Source: CAZAMT01 sp964486145 (GTDB taxonomy: Bacteria > Bacteroidota > Bacteroidia > Bacteroidales > JAAAOM01). From it: a DNA stretch of 23,860 nt. The notes beneath the pieces are model-generated. The model was not told where the DNA came from, did no database searches, and was given only the letters and a program-made list of their open reading frames with translations. This document shows, one piece after another, positions 15,351-23,382 of this stretch. How positions within the stretch are numbered: position 1 is the first letter of the stretch; every line of letters starts with the position of its first letter. The DNA lies in contig CAZAMT010000028.1 in assembly GCA_964486145.1 (NCBI GenBank), positions 1 through 23,860 of the forward strand, given 5' to 3'. The translations under genes and the position numbers were made by a program.

Positions 15351-17453
15351 ATGGCAACACTACAGAAAATACGTAATCGCGCAGGATTGTTGATTGCAAT
15401 CATCATTGGTATGGCATTGATCGCCTTTGTCATCGATCCATCAACCATTTCTTTTATTGGCACCGGCGATCGATTTGAGATAGCGGAAATCGGAAATAAT
15501 TCCGTATCATACCAGGACTATCTTGCTCGGGTAGAGGAATTAACAGATGTTTACGAGTTAAACAGCCAGGGTGCCGGACTTGATCAGGAAACACAAAATT
15601 TTATTCGAGAACGCGTATGGCAAAACGTTGTTGAGGATATGACCCTCAGAAAGGAGTACGAAAAACTTGGACTGGGTGTTAGTCCACGTGAATTATTTGA
15701 AATTATCCAGGGAGACGATCCACATCCATTGGTTCGCCAGATCTTTACAAATCCTGAAACCGGCCGGGTGAATCGTACGCAATTACTTAATTTTTGGAAA
15801 AGTATTAGCGAATCAGGCTCTCCGGAACAGCTAACCATGGCAAAATTTATTGAAACCTCAATTCTCAGAGAACGATTGATGACCAAGTACAATAACCTGG
15901 TAAGACAAGGTTTGTATGTAAACAACATTCAGGCAAGGAATAACTTTATTGAAAATAACAGAAAAGTTGACTTTGATTATGTTGTTCAACGATTTAATGC
16001 CATTCCCGACAGTGCAGTTGATATTACAAGCAAGGATTTGAAAGATTATTATAAAGAACACCAGAATCAATACCAACAGGAAAAATCCGTCGATCTTGAA
16101 TATGTAGTTTTTGATATTGAACCAACCGAAGAGGACAAACGTGTTATCTTGAATGATATTAAAAAGCTAAAAGATGAATTCACAACAATTCCAAACGATG
16201 AGGTCGAATTATTTGTCCGGTCTACTTCAGATGAAAGTTATTCAGATGAAAATCTGGGATATGATGATTTGTCGCCTTCTTTAAGGGATAGTATTTTCAA
16301 TGCCGAACCGGGATATGTTTACGGGCCTTATCAGGAAGATAATGCATATAAAATGACCCGATTGGTTGAAATCAATTATGTCCCTGATTCAGTGAGGGCA
16401 AGACATATACTTATTCAACCTTCAGAACAGATGGATATGGCCCAGGCTGAAACTCTTGCAGACAGCCTTAAAAACTTAATTGAAGGTGGAGCCGATTTCG
16501 AAGTACTGGCGCAACAATATTCACAGGATCCTGGTTCAGCTTCCGAAGGTGGAAATTTAGGTTGGTTTACAGAAGGTACAATGGTAGAGCCTTTCAATGA
16601 TGCTGCTTTTGAAAATGAAGAAGGAGAAATTGAAATTATTGAAACCAACTATGGTTTGCATATAATTGAAGTACTTGAACGTGGACAGGAAGTTGAAAAG
16701 GTAAAATTGGCAACGGTTGTACGCTACCTTGAACCAAGCGAGCAAACCATCAACGAAATCTACAGGCAGGCAAGCCAGTTTGGAGGAAATAACCGAACCT
16801 ATGAAGCTTTTAATGAAGCGGTTGAAAAACAGGGTTTCAATAAAAGAATTGCCAGCAACCTGAAACCGATGGACCGAACAATTTCAGGGCTTGAAAACCC
16901 CCGGGAAATGATTCAATGGGGATTCAACGCTGAAGAAGGTGATGTATCGGATATATTTGAAATCGGTGAAAAATTTGTTGTTGCTACTGTAAAAGAAAAA
17001 AGAGAGAAAGGGGTTGCTCCTTTTGAACAGGTAGAAACAGAAGTCAGGCTCGCTGTCCTGAAAGAGAAAAAAGGTGAAAAAATAGCCGAAAATATAAGAA
17101 ATGAACGTAAAGAAAAATTATCGGAACTGGCAGTTAGCTTAAATACCGAAATTAAAACAGCAACCAACATTACATTCAGTTCATTTTCTATTCCCGAAGC
17201 TGGTGTTGAACCAAAAGTAATCGCCAAAGCTGTATTTAAAAACGAAGGAGAAGTCAGTGAACCCATCATCGGATCCAACGGAGTATATGTAATTGAGGTG
17301 ACCAATATTGATGAACCGGAAATGGATGAGATAGCCATTGAACAGGAAAAAGAAAGACTTTCCAGAAGCTTTCAGTCTCGTGCTAATTTTGAACCGGTGA
17401 ATGCAATCAAAGAAAAAGCCGATATCGAGGATAAAAGATGGAAATTCTTTTAA
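15351..17453 (+). CDS. PpiD/SurA-like periplasmic peptidyl-prolyl isomerase
   Basis: This 700-residue chaperone-foldase is anchored in the inner membrane by one N-terminal helix (about 12-30, GLLIAIIIGMALIAFVI) with the bulk in the periplasm. A SurA/PpiD-type helical chaperone region follows (about 35-215), with the family-typical QNFIRERVWQNVVEDMTLRK. A canonical parvulin domain lies at about 344-445 (RARHILI, DFEVLAQQYSQDPGSASEGG, NLGWF, YGLHIIEV). Flanking segments at about 235-340 and 600-665 look like degenerate parvulin modules. It helps fold outer-membrane and secreted proteins. It is the last gene of the plus-strand run and is followed by a strong terminator. PpiD is the best functional analogy, because SurA itself lacks the membrane anchor. 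Confidence 0.9.
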   Translation: MATLQKIRNRAGLLIAIIIGMALIAFVIDPSTISFIGTGDRFEIAEIGNNSVSYQDYLARVEELTDVYELNSQGAGLDQETQNFIRERVWQNVVEDMTLRKEYEKLGLGVSPRELFEIIQGDDPHPLVRQIFTNPETGRVNRTQLLNFWKSISESGSPEQLTMAKFIETSILRERLMTKYNNLVRQGLYVNNIQARNNFIENNRKVDFDYVVQRFNAIPDSAVDITSKDLKDYYKEHQNQYQQEKSVDLEYVVFDIEPTEEDKRVILNDIKKLKDEFTTIPNDEVELFVRSTSDESYSDENLGYDDLSPSLRDSIFNAEPGYVYGPYQEDNAYKMTRLVEINYVPDSVRARHILIQPSEQMDMAQAETLADSLKNLIEGGADFEVLAQQYSQDPGSASEGGNLGWFTEGTMVEPFNDAAFENEEGEIEIIETNYGLHIIEVLERGQEVEKVKLATVVRYLEPSEQTINEIYRQASQFGGNNRTYEAFNEAVEKQGFNKRIASNLKPMDRTISGLENPREMIQWGFNAEEGDVSDIFEIGEKFVVATVKEKREKGVAPFEQVETEVRLAVLKEKKGEKIAENIRNERKEKLSELAVSLNTEIKTATNITFSSFSIPEAGVEPKVIAKAVFKNEGEVSEPIIGSNGVYVIEVTNIDEPEMDEIAIEQEKERLSRSFQSRANFEPVNAIKEKADIEDKRWKFF

Positions 17454-17484
17454 ATCAACAACATTCGATATAGTAAATGATACT

Positions 17485-17520
17485 AAAAACCCCGGAATTC
17501 TGAGAAATTCCGGGGTTTTT
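17485..17520. terminator. Bidirectional intrinsic terminator
   Basis: A perfect 15-bp inverted repeat (17485-17499 with 17506-17520, six-base loop CTGAGA) has an A run on one side and a T run on the other. It works on either strand: it ends the PpiD-like transcript 31 bases after the stop and faces the convergent Nudix gene ending at 17546. Confidence 0.95.
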
Positions 17521-17545
17521 TATTAGAAATTTACACTTGCAGTTG

Positions 17546-18163
17546 TTAAATTAGTTTCTGCCGTTTTAAAATTTCTTCTAATTCACTCAATATCATGGCA
17601 GTAGCGCCCCAGATGTGTTCATTCATTACATCGTAATAGGGAATGTTTCTGTTCTCATTTTGTATGGTCATAGCTTTACATTTGCGATTTGTATCAACAA
17701 ATATTTCCTTCAAAGAAGCAACGATGATATATTCTACTTCTCCAGGCTCCGGAATGAGCGTTGGTATTTTATTAACATATCCAACCACAGGAAGCACATA
17801 AAAACCACTGACAGGAATAAAAAGGGGTGTAAGTGATCCTATTACAACCACCGAATGCAGGCTTACTTCCTCTTCGGCTTCCCTGAGCGCTGTATGCACA
17901 AGGCTATCATCGGTTTCATCGCGCTTACCCCCGGGCAAACTCACCTGACCTCCATGATGCCCCTGATAAGCCGGGCGCTTAATGAAAATGGTATTGATAT
18001 GATTGCCATCCGGATACATGCACAACAAAACACCAGCTTCCTGTATCTCCGAAATCGATGATTCAGGCAATCTTCCTGAAGGAGCCATTAGGTATTGGAA
18101 ATCTTTTCCCGGCAACTCAGTTACAAGCGCCTTTTTGAGATTATGAACAAACTGTTCAAACAT
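17546..18163 (-). CDS. Nudix hydrolase, CoA pyrophosphatase-like
   Basis: This 205-residue enzyme has the NuCoA-type signature. IKRPAYQGHHGGQVSLPGGK (61-80) resembles the LLTxRS...GxxxFPGG motif of CoA pyrophosphatases (NudL, PCD1), and the Nudix helix runs TALREAEEEVSL (91-102). The Nudix box is slightly non-standard: the glycine after REAEEEV is serine, and spacing before the RE is one longer than the generic pattern, as usual for this subfamily. The C-terminal IWGATAMIL (184-192) is also typical. The expected reaction is hydrolysis of CoA or its oxidised derivatives to phosphopantetheine and 3',5'-ADP. It lies 17 bases downstream of the LolC/E-like gene on the same strand, so they form an operon ending at the shared terminator. 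The exact substrate is inferred. Confidence 0.88.
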   Translation of the reverse strand: MFEQFVHNLKKALVTELPGKDFQYLMAPSGRLPESSISEIQEAGVLLCMYPDGNHINTIFIKRPAYQGHHGGQVSLPGGKRDETDDSLVHTALREAEEEVSLHSVVVIGSLTPLFIPVSGFYVLPVVGYVNKIPTLIPEPGEVEYIIVASLKEIFVDTNRKCKAMTIQNENRNIPYYDVMNEHIWGATAMILSELEEILKRQKLI

Positions 18164-18180
18164 GCATAATAAACATTATA

Positions 18181-19428
18181 TTAATTGAACCGGATCGCTT
18201 TTACCGGATTTACTCTTGAAATAACAATGGCCGGTAATAACAAAACAAGAATAATGGTAATAAGCGTGGCAAGGTTCAGTATAAGCAGACTTATAACGTC
18301 AATATTTACAGGGACATGCGTAAGGTAGTATGAGGTTTGATCCAACTTTATGATTTTAAAATATTTTTGCAAAAATGCAAGTGACAATCCTACGACATTG
18401 CCCCAAAACAAACCTTTTAAAATAAGGTATCCCGATTGATACAAAAATATTTTTTTTATGCCGTTATTGCTCGTACCCAGTGCTTTTAGAGTTCCTATCA
18501 ACGTTGTTTTTTCAAGTATCAATACGAGTAAACCTGAAATCATATTTATACCCGCCACACAGATAACCAATATCAATATAACCACAACATTCATGTCCTG
18601 AAGATTTAACCAATCGAAAATTTGCGGATACTTTTCCTTGATGCTCAGTACCCTGAATGTAAATCCTTCATCAGTAAAATTATTGCCAATTTCCCTGCGG
18701 ACAAGCCAGGTTGTTTCATTGAGTCTGTCCAAATCATTAATAACAATTTCAAATCCGGAAACCTGCTTTTCATCCCAGTCATTTAGCTTTTGAATATGTT
18801 TGATATCACATAAAACATAAAGACGGTCAAATTCTTCCAGGTTGGTTTGATAAATCCCGGCAACCTCAAAAGGACGGACCCTCGGTGGATCCTGGATAAA
18901 ATACATGGCAAATCTGTCTCCTACATTCAGTTTCAATGCAGATGCCAGAAATTTTGAAATCAACACTTTATTGGTTGTTGCCGTATCACTTACCCTGAAA
19001 GAATTGCCTTCCACCAGGTTTTGTTCAAAAAAGTTCCATTGAAAATCCGATCCGATTCCCTTCAGATAAACTCCCTGAATTTCATCTTTCGTTTTTATGA
19101 TTCCCGGTTTGGTAGCAAATACCTGGATATGCTCAATGACTTCATTTTCTGCAATTTCCGGATAAAAAGGCTGATCTGTGCTCAAAGGACTGGTTGTTTC
19201 ATAGGAATTATTTGAGTCATAATTAATGATTTGAATATGCGATCCAAAGCCAATAACCTTGTTTGTAATTTCCCTTTTAAAACCTGTCACCACGCTGATG
19301 GCTATCAACATTACAGCCAAACTTAATGCAATACCTGCTACAGCAATATTAATAACGGGCTTTGAAACACTTTTTTTGCTTTCTTTGTCAAATAGTATTC
19401 GTTTCGCTATGAAATATTCAATGTTCAA
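18181..19428 (-). CDS. LolC/LolE-like ABC transporter permease (FtsX family)
   Basis: This 415-residue integral membrane protein has the FtsX/MacB layout: a first membrane helix near 26-48 (INIAVAGIALSLAVMLIAIS), a large periplasmic domain (about 50-275), then three helices (about 278-305, 325-350 and 372-405) with the conserved IGTLKALGTSNNGIKKIFLY segment between them. In the Lol system such permeases pull mature lipoproteins out of the inner membrane for delivery to LolA. The partner ATPase (LolD) is not in this window. The start is TTG at 19428; an in-frame stop just upstream and the homologous MNxEYFIAKR start support it. The gene is followed at 17 bases by the Nudix gene. A general FtsX-family exporter permease is an alternative. 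Confidence 0.88.
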   Translation of the reverse strand: MNIEYFIAKRILFDKESKKSVSKPVINIAVAGIALSLAVMLIAISVVTGFKREITNKVIGFGSHIQIINYDSNNSYETTSPLSTDQPFYPEIAENEVIEHIQVFATKPGIIKTKDEIQGVYLKGIGSDFQWNFFEQNLVEGNSFRVSDTATTNKVLISKFLASALKLNVGDRFAMYFIQDPPRVRPFEVAGIYQTNLEEFDRLYVLCDIKHIQKLNDWDEKQVSGFEIVINDLDRLNETTWLVRREIGNNFTDEGFTFRVLSIKEKYPQIFDWLNLQDMNVVVILILVICVAGINMISGLLVLILEKTTLIGTLKALGTSNNGIKKIFLYQSGYLILKGLFWGNVVGLSLAFLQKYFKIIKLDQTSYYLTHVPVNIDVISLLILNLATLITIILVLLLPAIVISRVNPVKAIRFN

Positions 19429-19454
19429 TTTTTATATGTTCATTTGTACAATTG

Positions 19455-19462
19455 CAAAAGTA
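19455..19462 (-). promoter_or_regulatory. -7 element for the LolC/E-like operon
   Basis: The minus strand reads TACTTTTG, an exact TAnnTTTG match 27 bases upstream of the TTG start. A TTTG at the right spacing is absent. On the other strand a near match (TACAATTG, 19447-19454) may serve the divergent NamZ-like gene, so the two control regions overlap. Confidence 0.4.
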
Positions 19463-19488
19463 GTATTTTCCTTTTAGGTTTAATCGTG

Positions 19489-20676
19489 ATGCCAAAACCA
19501 ATTATCTTTGTTATCATATTGTTTCCATTCCTATCCTGCAACTCCCAGGTCGAAACCAGGCGTAACGATGTTATTCCTGGCGCTGAACAAATGCATTTAT
19601 ATCTTCCATTGTTAAAGAACAAAATGGTTGGTATTGTTGCAAATCACACATCCCGGGTTAAAAATTCTCATCTTGTTGATACATTGCTGAATTCAAACGT
19701 TAATATTGCAAAAATATTTGCCCTGGAGCACGGATTTCGTGGTGATGCTGATGCAGGTCAACAATTGGAAGATGGGATCGATTCCCGAACAGGCATTCCC
19801 ATAGTATCCCTTTATGGTAAGGATTACAAACCAACACCATCTGATCTTGAAGGAATTGATGTGTTACTATTTGATATTCAGGATGTAGGTGTCCGCTTTT
19901 ACACCTATTTATCAAGTCTCCATTATGTACTTGAGGCATCATCCGAAAACAAGGTCCTACTGATTGTATTGGACAGACCTAATCCCAATGGTTTTTATGT
20001 AGATGGACCCATACTCGATACAGTTTATCAGTCATTTGTTGGTTTACATCCCATACCCATTGTTCACGGGATGACACTGGGTGAATTGGCTAACATGATG
20101 ATTGGAGAAAATTGGATCAACCAGGCGAACCATGCAGAACTGAATGTTATTTTATGTAAAAACTACTCACATGACAGCATAGTTAATATAACCATAAATC
20201 CTTCTCCAAACCTTCAATCAATGAAAGCCATTTATTTGTATCCTACTCTCGGACTTTTTGAAGGTACAATAATGAGTGTGGGGAGAGGGACTGATTTCCC
20301 TTTTCTTGTTTTCGGGCACCCTGTATTTCCTGAGGGCAATATAAAGTTCACACCAAGGAGCATTCCCGGGATTAGCACCCATCCTAAATTTAAAGGACGA
20401 GAATGTCAGGGAGTTTTGCTAAACGATTACCCAATGGAATATTTAATCAATCAACCCGGCATACATTTGGAATGGATTATTCTTGCTTACGAACGAATGG
20501 GAAAACCCGAGGATTTTTTCAATTCATTCTTTCTGAATTTGTCTGGAAACAAAAGCTTAAAACAGAAGATTGCAAATGGCTGGAGTGCAGAAAAAATTAA
20601 AAAAACGTGGGAACCAGGATTAAATGAATTTAAGATAATGAGAAAAAAATATCTTCTGTATAATGATTTTCAATAA
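19489..20676 (+). CDS. namZ: NamZ-type exo-beta-N-acetylmuramidase (DUF1343), lipoprotein
   Basis: This 395-residue protein has the DUF1343 signatures: VGIVANHTS, FALEHGFRGDADAG, the SRTGIPIVSLYG block, LLFDIQDVGVRFYTYLSSLH and VLDRPNPNG. Members of this family (B. subtilis YbbC, Tannerella NamZ; GH171) remove terminal N-acetylmuramic acid from peptidoglycan fragments, for cell-wall recycling or scavenging. From ATG 19489 there is a hydrophobic signal peptide ending LSC (Cys17), so it is probably a periplasm-facing lipoprotein. A TTG at 19444 would add 15 residues and break this signal, so it was not chosen. It is divergent from the LolC/E-like gene, and its stop codon overlaps the first bases of its terminator. 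No MurNAc transporter or MurQ gene is in the window. The symbol rests on family recognition. Confidence 0.87.
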   Translation: MPKPIIFVIILFPFLSCNSQVETRRNDVIPGAEQMHLYLPLLKNKMVGIVANHTSRVKNSHLVDTLLNSNVNIAKIFALEHGFRGDADAGQQLEDGIDSRTGIPIVSLYGKDYKPTPSDLEGIDVLLFDIQDVGVRFYTYLSSLHYVLEASSENKVLLIVLDRPNPNGFYVDGPILDTVYQSFVGLHPIPIVHGMTLGELANMMIGENWINQANHAELNVILCKNYSHDSIVNITINPSPNLQSMKAIYLYPTLGLFEGTIMSVGRGTDFPFLVFGHPVFPEGNIKFTPRSIPGISTHPKFKGRECQGVLLNDYPMEYLINQPGIHLEWIILAYERMGKPEDFFNSFFLNLSGNKSLKQKIANGWSAEKIKKTWEPGLNEFKIMRKKYLLYNDFQ

Positions 20677-20707
20677 AAAACCTCTCTGAGGGACAGAGAG
20701 GTTTTTT
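20675..20707. terminator. Intrinsic terminator, bidirectional
   Basis: A 13-bp perfect inverted repeat (20675-20687 with 20695-20707, seven-base loop GAGGGAC) has six A on the left and six T on the right. It begins within the NamZ-like stop codon. Its symmetry lets it also end minus-strand transcription coming from about 20800. Confidence 0.93.
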
Positions 20708-20799
20708 CCTAACTACTACTACTTATTAACTAAAACCAAAAATTATGAAAAAACTAACCTTACTAACTATTATAAATTTCTTTTGTTATTCTCGTTTGA
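20675..20799 (-). ncRNA. Candidate small RNA between namZ and era
   Basis: On the minus strand a TAGCTTTG box (20805-20812, exact TAnnTTTG, followed by CATC as in Bacteroidota promoters) points at a 90-base U/A/G-rich stretch. This stretch has repeated UAGU/GUUAG units (including AGTAGTAGTAGTTAGG) and ends in the hairpin and U run at 20675-20707. That is the plan of a short intrinsically terminated RNA of about 125 nucleotides. No TTTG is found at the correct spacing, and no expression data are available. It could instead be the leader remnant described at 20745-20813 on the other strand. Confidence 0.3.
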
Positions 20800-21013
20800 A
20801 GATGCAAAGCTAAAAATATTTTTTAATTCTAATACTGTTTTGATGTGAAAAAAGTTTCATTAATATTTGAAATAATTACAAAAATTATGCTAAAGTTTGA
20901 TTCTCAATGACCAATGTTACCGTAGAATATTTCAGACCTAACCTGTTGTATTATTTTCAAAAATTATTTAATACGTCAATAAAACAAAATGATAACACTT
21001 ATCTTAAAAAAGT
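20708..21013. other. Intergenic region between namZ and era
   Basis: About 300 bases follow the terminator and precede era. The first 100 hold CTAAC/ACTACTACT repeats, a conserved-looking leader and a 22-codon ORF. The remainder (about 20815-21013) is AT-rich with no ORF, hairpin or convincing promoter that I can see, although an era promoter must lie somewhere here because the upstream terminator is strong. Confidence 0.6.
20745..20813 (+). other. 22-codon ORF: leader peptide or decayed exported-protein start
   Basis: ATG plus 21 codons encodes MKKLTLLTIINFFCYSRLKM and then QS before a TAA. The start is a signal-peptide-like lysine pair and hydrophobic core, and the upstream ACTAAAACCAAAAATT is like the A-rich leaders of exported-protein genes in this phylum. 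There is no plus-strand promoter after the terminator. It may be the stub of a lost gene, a leader peptide, or simply the complement of a minus-strand RNA. Not supported as a real gene. Confidence 0.2.
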
Positions 21014-21895
21014 ATGGAACATAAATCTGGATTTGTCAATATCATAGGTAATCCGAATGTGGGCAAATCAACACTGATGAATGCACTGGTGGGAGACAAA
21101 ATTTCAATCATTACCTCCAAGGCTCAAACCACCAGACACAGAATCATGGGGATCGTTAATGGTGATAACTTTCAAATTGTATATTCGGATACACCTGGAA
21201 TAATCGTTCCCAAATATGAGTTGCAAAAAAACATGATGAAGTCTGTAAAAACAGCTCTTATTGACGCTGATATACTCCTGTATGTGACGGATGTAGTAGA
21301 AAAAACAGATAAAAATCTAAATTACTTAAGCAAACTAAAGGATCAATCCATACCTGTTCTTGTAATCATAAATAAAACTGATTTAACCTCTAAAGAAAAA
21401 ATCCAAGAGCAAGAACAGCATTGGAGCAAAAGCCTTCCGAACGCCGAAATTTTAGCTGTTTCAGCATTAAAAGGTGCAAATATCAATGCATTGTTTGAAA
21501 AAATCATTCAACTGGTTCCCACGGGCCCCCCCTATTATCCAAAGGACGCATTTACGGACAAATCGGAAAGATTTTTTGTATCCGAGATAATAAGGGAAAA
21601 AATTTTGCTCCAGTATCAAAAAGAAATTCCTTATTCCGTGGAAATTGAAGTTGACTCCTTCAAGGAGGAAACTGAAATAATTCGTATTCGGGCATTGATA
21701 TATGTTTCAAGAAATTCGCAAAAAGGAATCATTATAGGCCATAAAGGTGAAGCCATTAAAAAGCTTGGGATTGCTTCCCGTGAGGACATTGAAGCCTTTT
21801 TTGAAAAGAAAGTATATCTTGAATTGTTTGTGAAAGTGCGGAAAAACTGGAGGGATGATCCCCGGAATTTAAAGCAGTTTGGCTACACCAACTGA
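21014..21895 (+). CDS. era: GTPase Era
   Basis: This 293-residue essential GTPase binds the 3' end of 16S rRNA and helps mature the 30S subunit. The motifs are complete: G1 GNPNVGKST (12-20), G2 region AQTTRHR (37-43), G3 DTPG (59-62), G4 NKTD (120-123), G5 VSALKG (149-154), and the C-terminal KH domain with GIIIGHKGEAIKKLG (238-252). Length is normal for the family. A run of seven C occurs at 21526-21532, between the G domain and the KH domain. The ATG is preceded by an A-rich stretch (CTTAAAAAAGT) rather than a Shine-Dalgarno sequence, as usual in this phylum. der follows on the same strand after 94 bases, a pairing that fits their shared role in ribosome assembly. Confidence 0.97.
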   Translation: MEHKSGFVNIIGNPNVGKSTLMNALVGDKISIITSKAQTTRHRIMGIVNGDNFQIVYSDTPGIIVPKYELQKNMMKSVKTALIDADILLYVTDVVEKTDKNLNYLSKLKDQSIPVLVIINKTDLTSKEKIQEQEQHWSKSLPNAEILAVSALKGANINALFEKIIQLVPTGPPYYPKDAFTDKSERFFVSEIIREKILLQYQKEIPYSVEIEVDSFKEETEIIRIRALIYVSRNSQKGIIIGHKGEAIKKLGIASREDIEAFFEKKVYLELFVKVRKNWRDDPRNLKQFGYTN

Positions 21896-21958
21896 TGGAT
21901 GAAATTTCAAATTAACTGTCCATTCCTGGGATTATCATTTTGGTATCTTATTTATTTA

Positions 21959-21966
21959 TATTTTTG
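21959..21966 (+). promoter_or_regulatory. Possible -7 element for der
   Basis: TATTTTTG followed by CGC lies 23 bases upstream of the der ATG, an exact TAnnTTTG match. A TTTG occurs at 21939-21942, but the 16-base spacer is shorter than the usual 19-21, so the call is moderate to weak. It suggests der can be expressed independently of era. Confidence 0.4.
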
Positions 21967-21989
21967 CGCATTCATTTCAAAAATTAACA

Positions 21990-23294
21990 ATGGGTAATAT
22001 AGTAGCAATCATCGGAAGACCCAACGTGGGAAAATCAACCCTTTTCAACAGACTGACGGAGTCAAAAAGTGCCATTGTTGATGAAACGAGCGGGGTAACG
22101 AGAGACAGGCATTATGGTAAAGTTATATGGAACGGTAAAGAATTTTCAATAATTGATACCGGGGGCCTTATTGTGAATTCCGGTGATATTTTTGAGGAAG
22201 AAATAAAAAAACACGTCCTGATTGCAATGAAGGAATCGGATATTATTCTATTCCTGGTAGATGTGAAAAACGGTATCACAGATCTTGATCAGTCCATTGC
22301 AGGCATGCTGCGAAAAATTCAAAAACCTGTTTTCTTGGCTGTTAACAAAGTTGATAATCACCAGGATGCATTCAATTCATCTGAATTCTATGGACTTGGC
22401 CTTGGAGATTATTTCGATATCTCTGCCATAACAGGCAGCGGTACCGGCGATTTATTGGATAAAATTGTTGAAGCTATTCCGGAAAAAGAAAATGAAGAAG
22501 AATTAAACCTGCCAAAATTCGCAATCATTGGTAGGCCCAACGTGGGCAAATCATCGCTATTGAATGCGCTTGTAGCAGAAGAACGAAATATTGTGACAGA
22601 TATCCCGGGCACAACAAGAGATTCTATTTATACCCGTTACAATAAATACAACCATGATTTCTTTCTGATTGATACTGCAGGACTACGAAAAAAGGGCAAA
22701 GTGCACGAAAACCTTGAATTCTATTCGGTGATGCGAAGTATTCGGGCTATTGAACATTCCGATGTTTGCCTTTTACTAATTGACGCGTTGCGAGGAATGG
22801 AAGCCCAGGATGTAAACATTTTCAATCTAATCAGGCGCAACCGTAAAGGTGTCGTTGTTTTGGTAAACAAATGGGACCTGATGGAAAAGGAAACAAATAC
22901 AACCAGGGAATTTTTAAAATCCATCCATGAGCGCCTGGCACCACATACGGATGTTCCTGTAATTTTTATTTCTGCACTTACCAAGCAAAGGATTCACAAA
23001 GTATTGGAAACAGCCAACGTAGTTTTTGAAAACAGAAAAAGAAAAGTGCCAACGCATGAGCTAAATGAAATACTGGGTAAGGTCATTGAAAACTACCCGC
23101 CTCCCTCAGTTAAAGGCAAGTACATTAAAATCAAATATGTCACACAACTTCCGACCCTTGCACCTTCCTTTGCATTATTTTGTAACCTCCCTCAATATGT
23201 GAAGGAGCCATACAAACGATATATTGAAAATAAAATCAGAGAAAACTTTCAGTTTACCGGTGTACCGATACAGATATTTTTTCGAAAAAAATAG
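21990..23294 (+). CDS. der: Ribosome-associated GTPase Der (EngA)
   Basis: This 434-residue protein has the tandem-GTPase architecture unique to Der, which is needed for 50S subunit assembly. The first G domain carries GRPNVGKST (9-17), GVTRDR (35-40), DTGG (56-59) and NKVD (119-122). The second has GRPNVGKSS (181-189), PGTTRDS (206-212), DTAG (228-231) and NKWD (293-296). A C-terminal KH-like domain (about 350-434) follows, ending FTGVPIQIFFRKK. Length is typical. It is downstream of era on the same strand with a candidate promoter of its own. No anomalies. Confidence 0.97.
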   Translation: MGNIVAIIGRPNVGKSTLFNRLTESKSAIVDETSGVTRDRHYGKVIWNGKEFSIIDTGGLIVNSGDIFEEEIKKHVLIAMKESDIILFLVDVKNGITDLDQSIAGMLRKIQKPVFLAVNKVDNHQDAFNSSEFYGLGLGDYFDISAITGSGTGDLLDKIVEAIPEKENEEELNLPKFAIIGRPNVGKSSLLNALVAEERNIVTDIPGTTRDSIYTRYNKYNHDFFLIDTAGLRKKGKVHENLEFYSVMRSIRAIEHSDVCLLLIDALRGMEAQDVNIFNLIRRNRKGVVVLVNKWDLMEKETNTTREFLKSIHERLAPHTDVPVIFISALTKQRIHKVLETANVVFENRKRKVPTHELNEILGKVIENYPPPSVKGKYIKIKYVTQLPTLAPSFALFCNLPQYVKEPYKRYIENKIRENFQFTGVPIQIFFRKK

Positions 23295-23382
23295 GCAGAG
23301 TTAATACTAAACTGACCGTGTATTTGGTTATTTTAGCATGTACATGAACAAATGGCACACTGTTTGTGTTAAACATTTAGAA

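Noticed and set aside
16913..17338. A 141-codon minus-strand ORF under the PpiD-like gene
   Set aside because: Serine/threonine-rich shadow of a glutamate-rich coding region; no start context or homology signal.
21526..21532. Seven-C run in era as a phase-variation site
   Set aside because: era is essential, so an on/off switch is implausible; the run encodes Gly-Pro-Pro in the linker and is most likely neutral.
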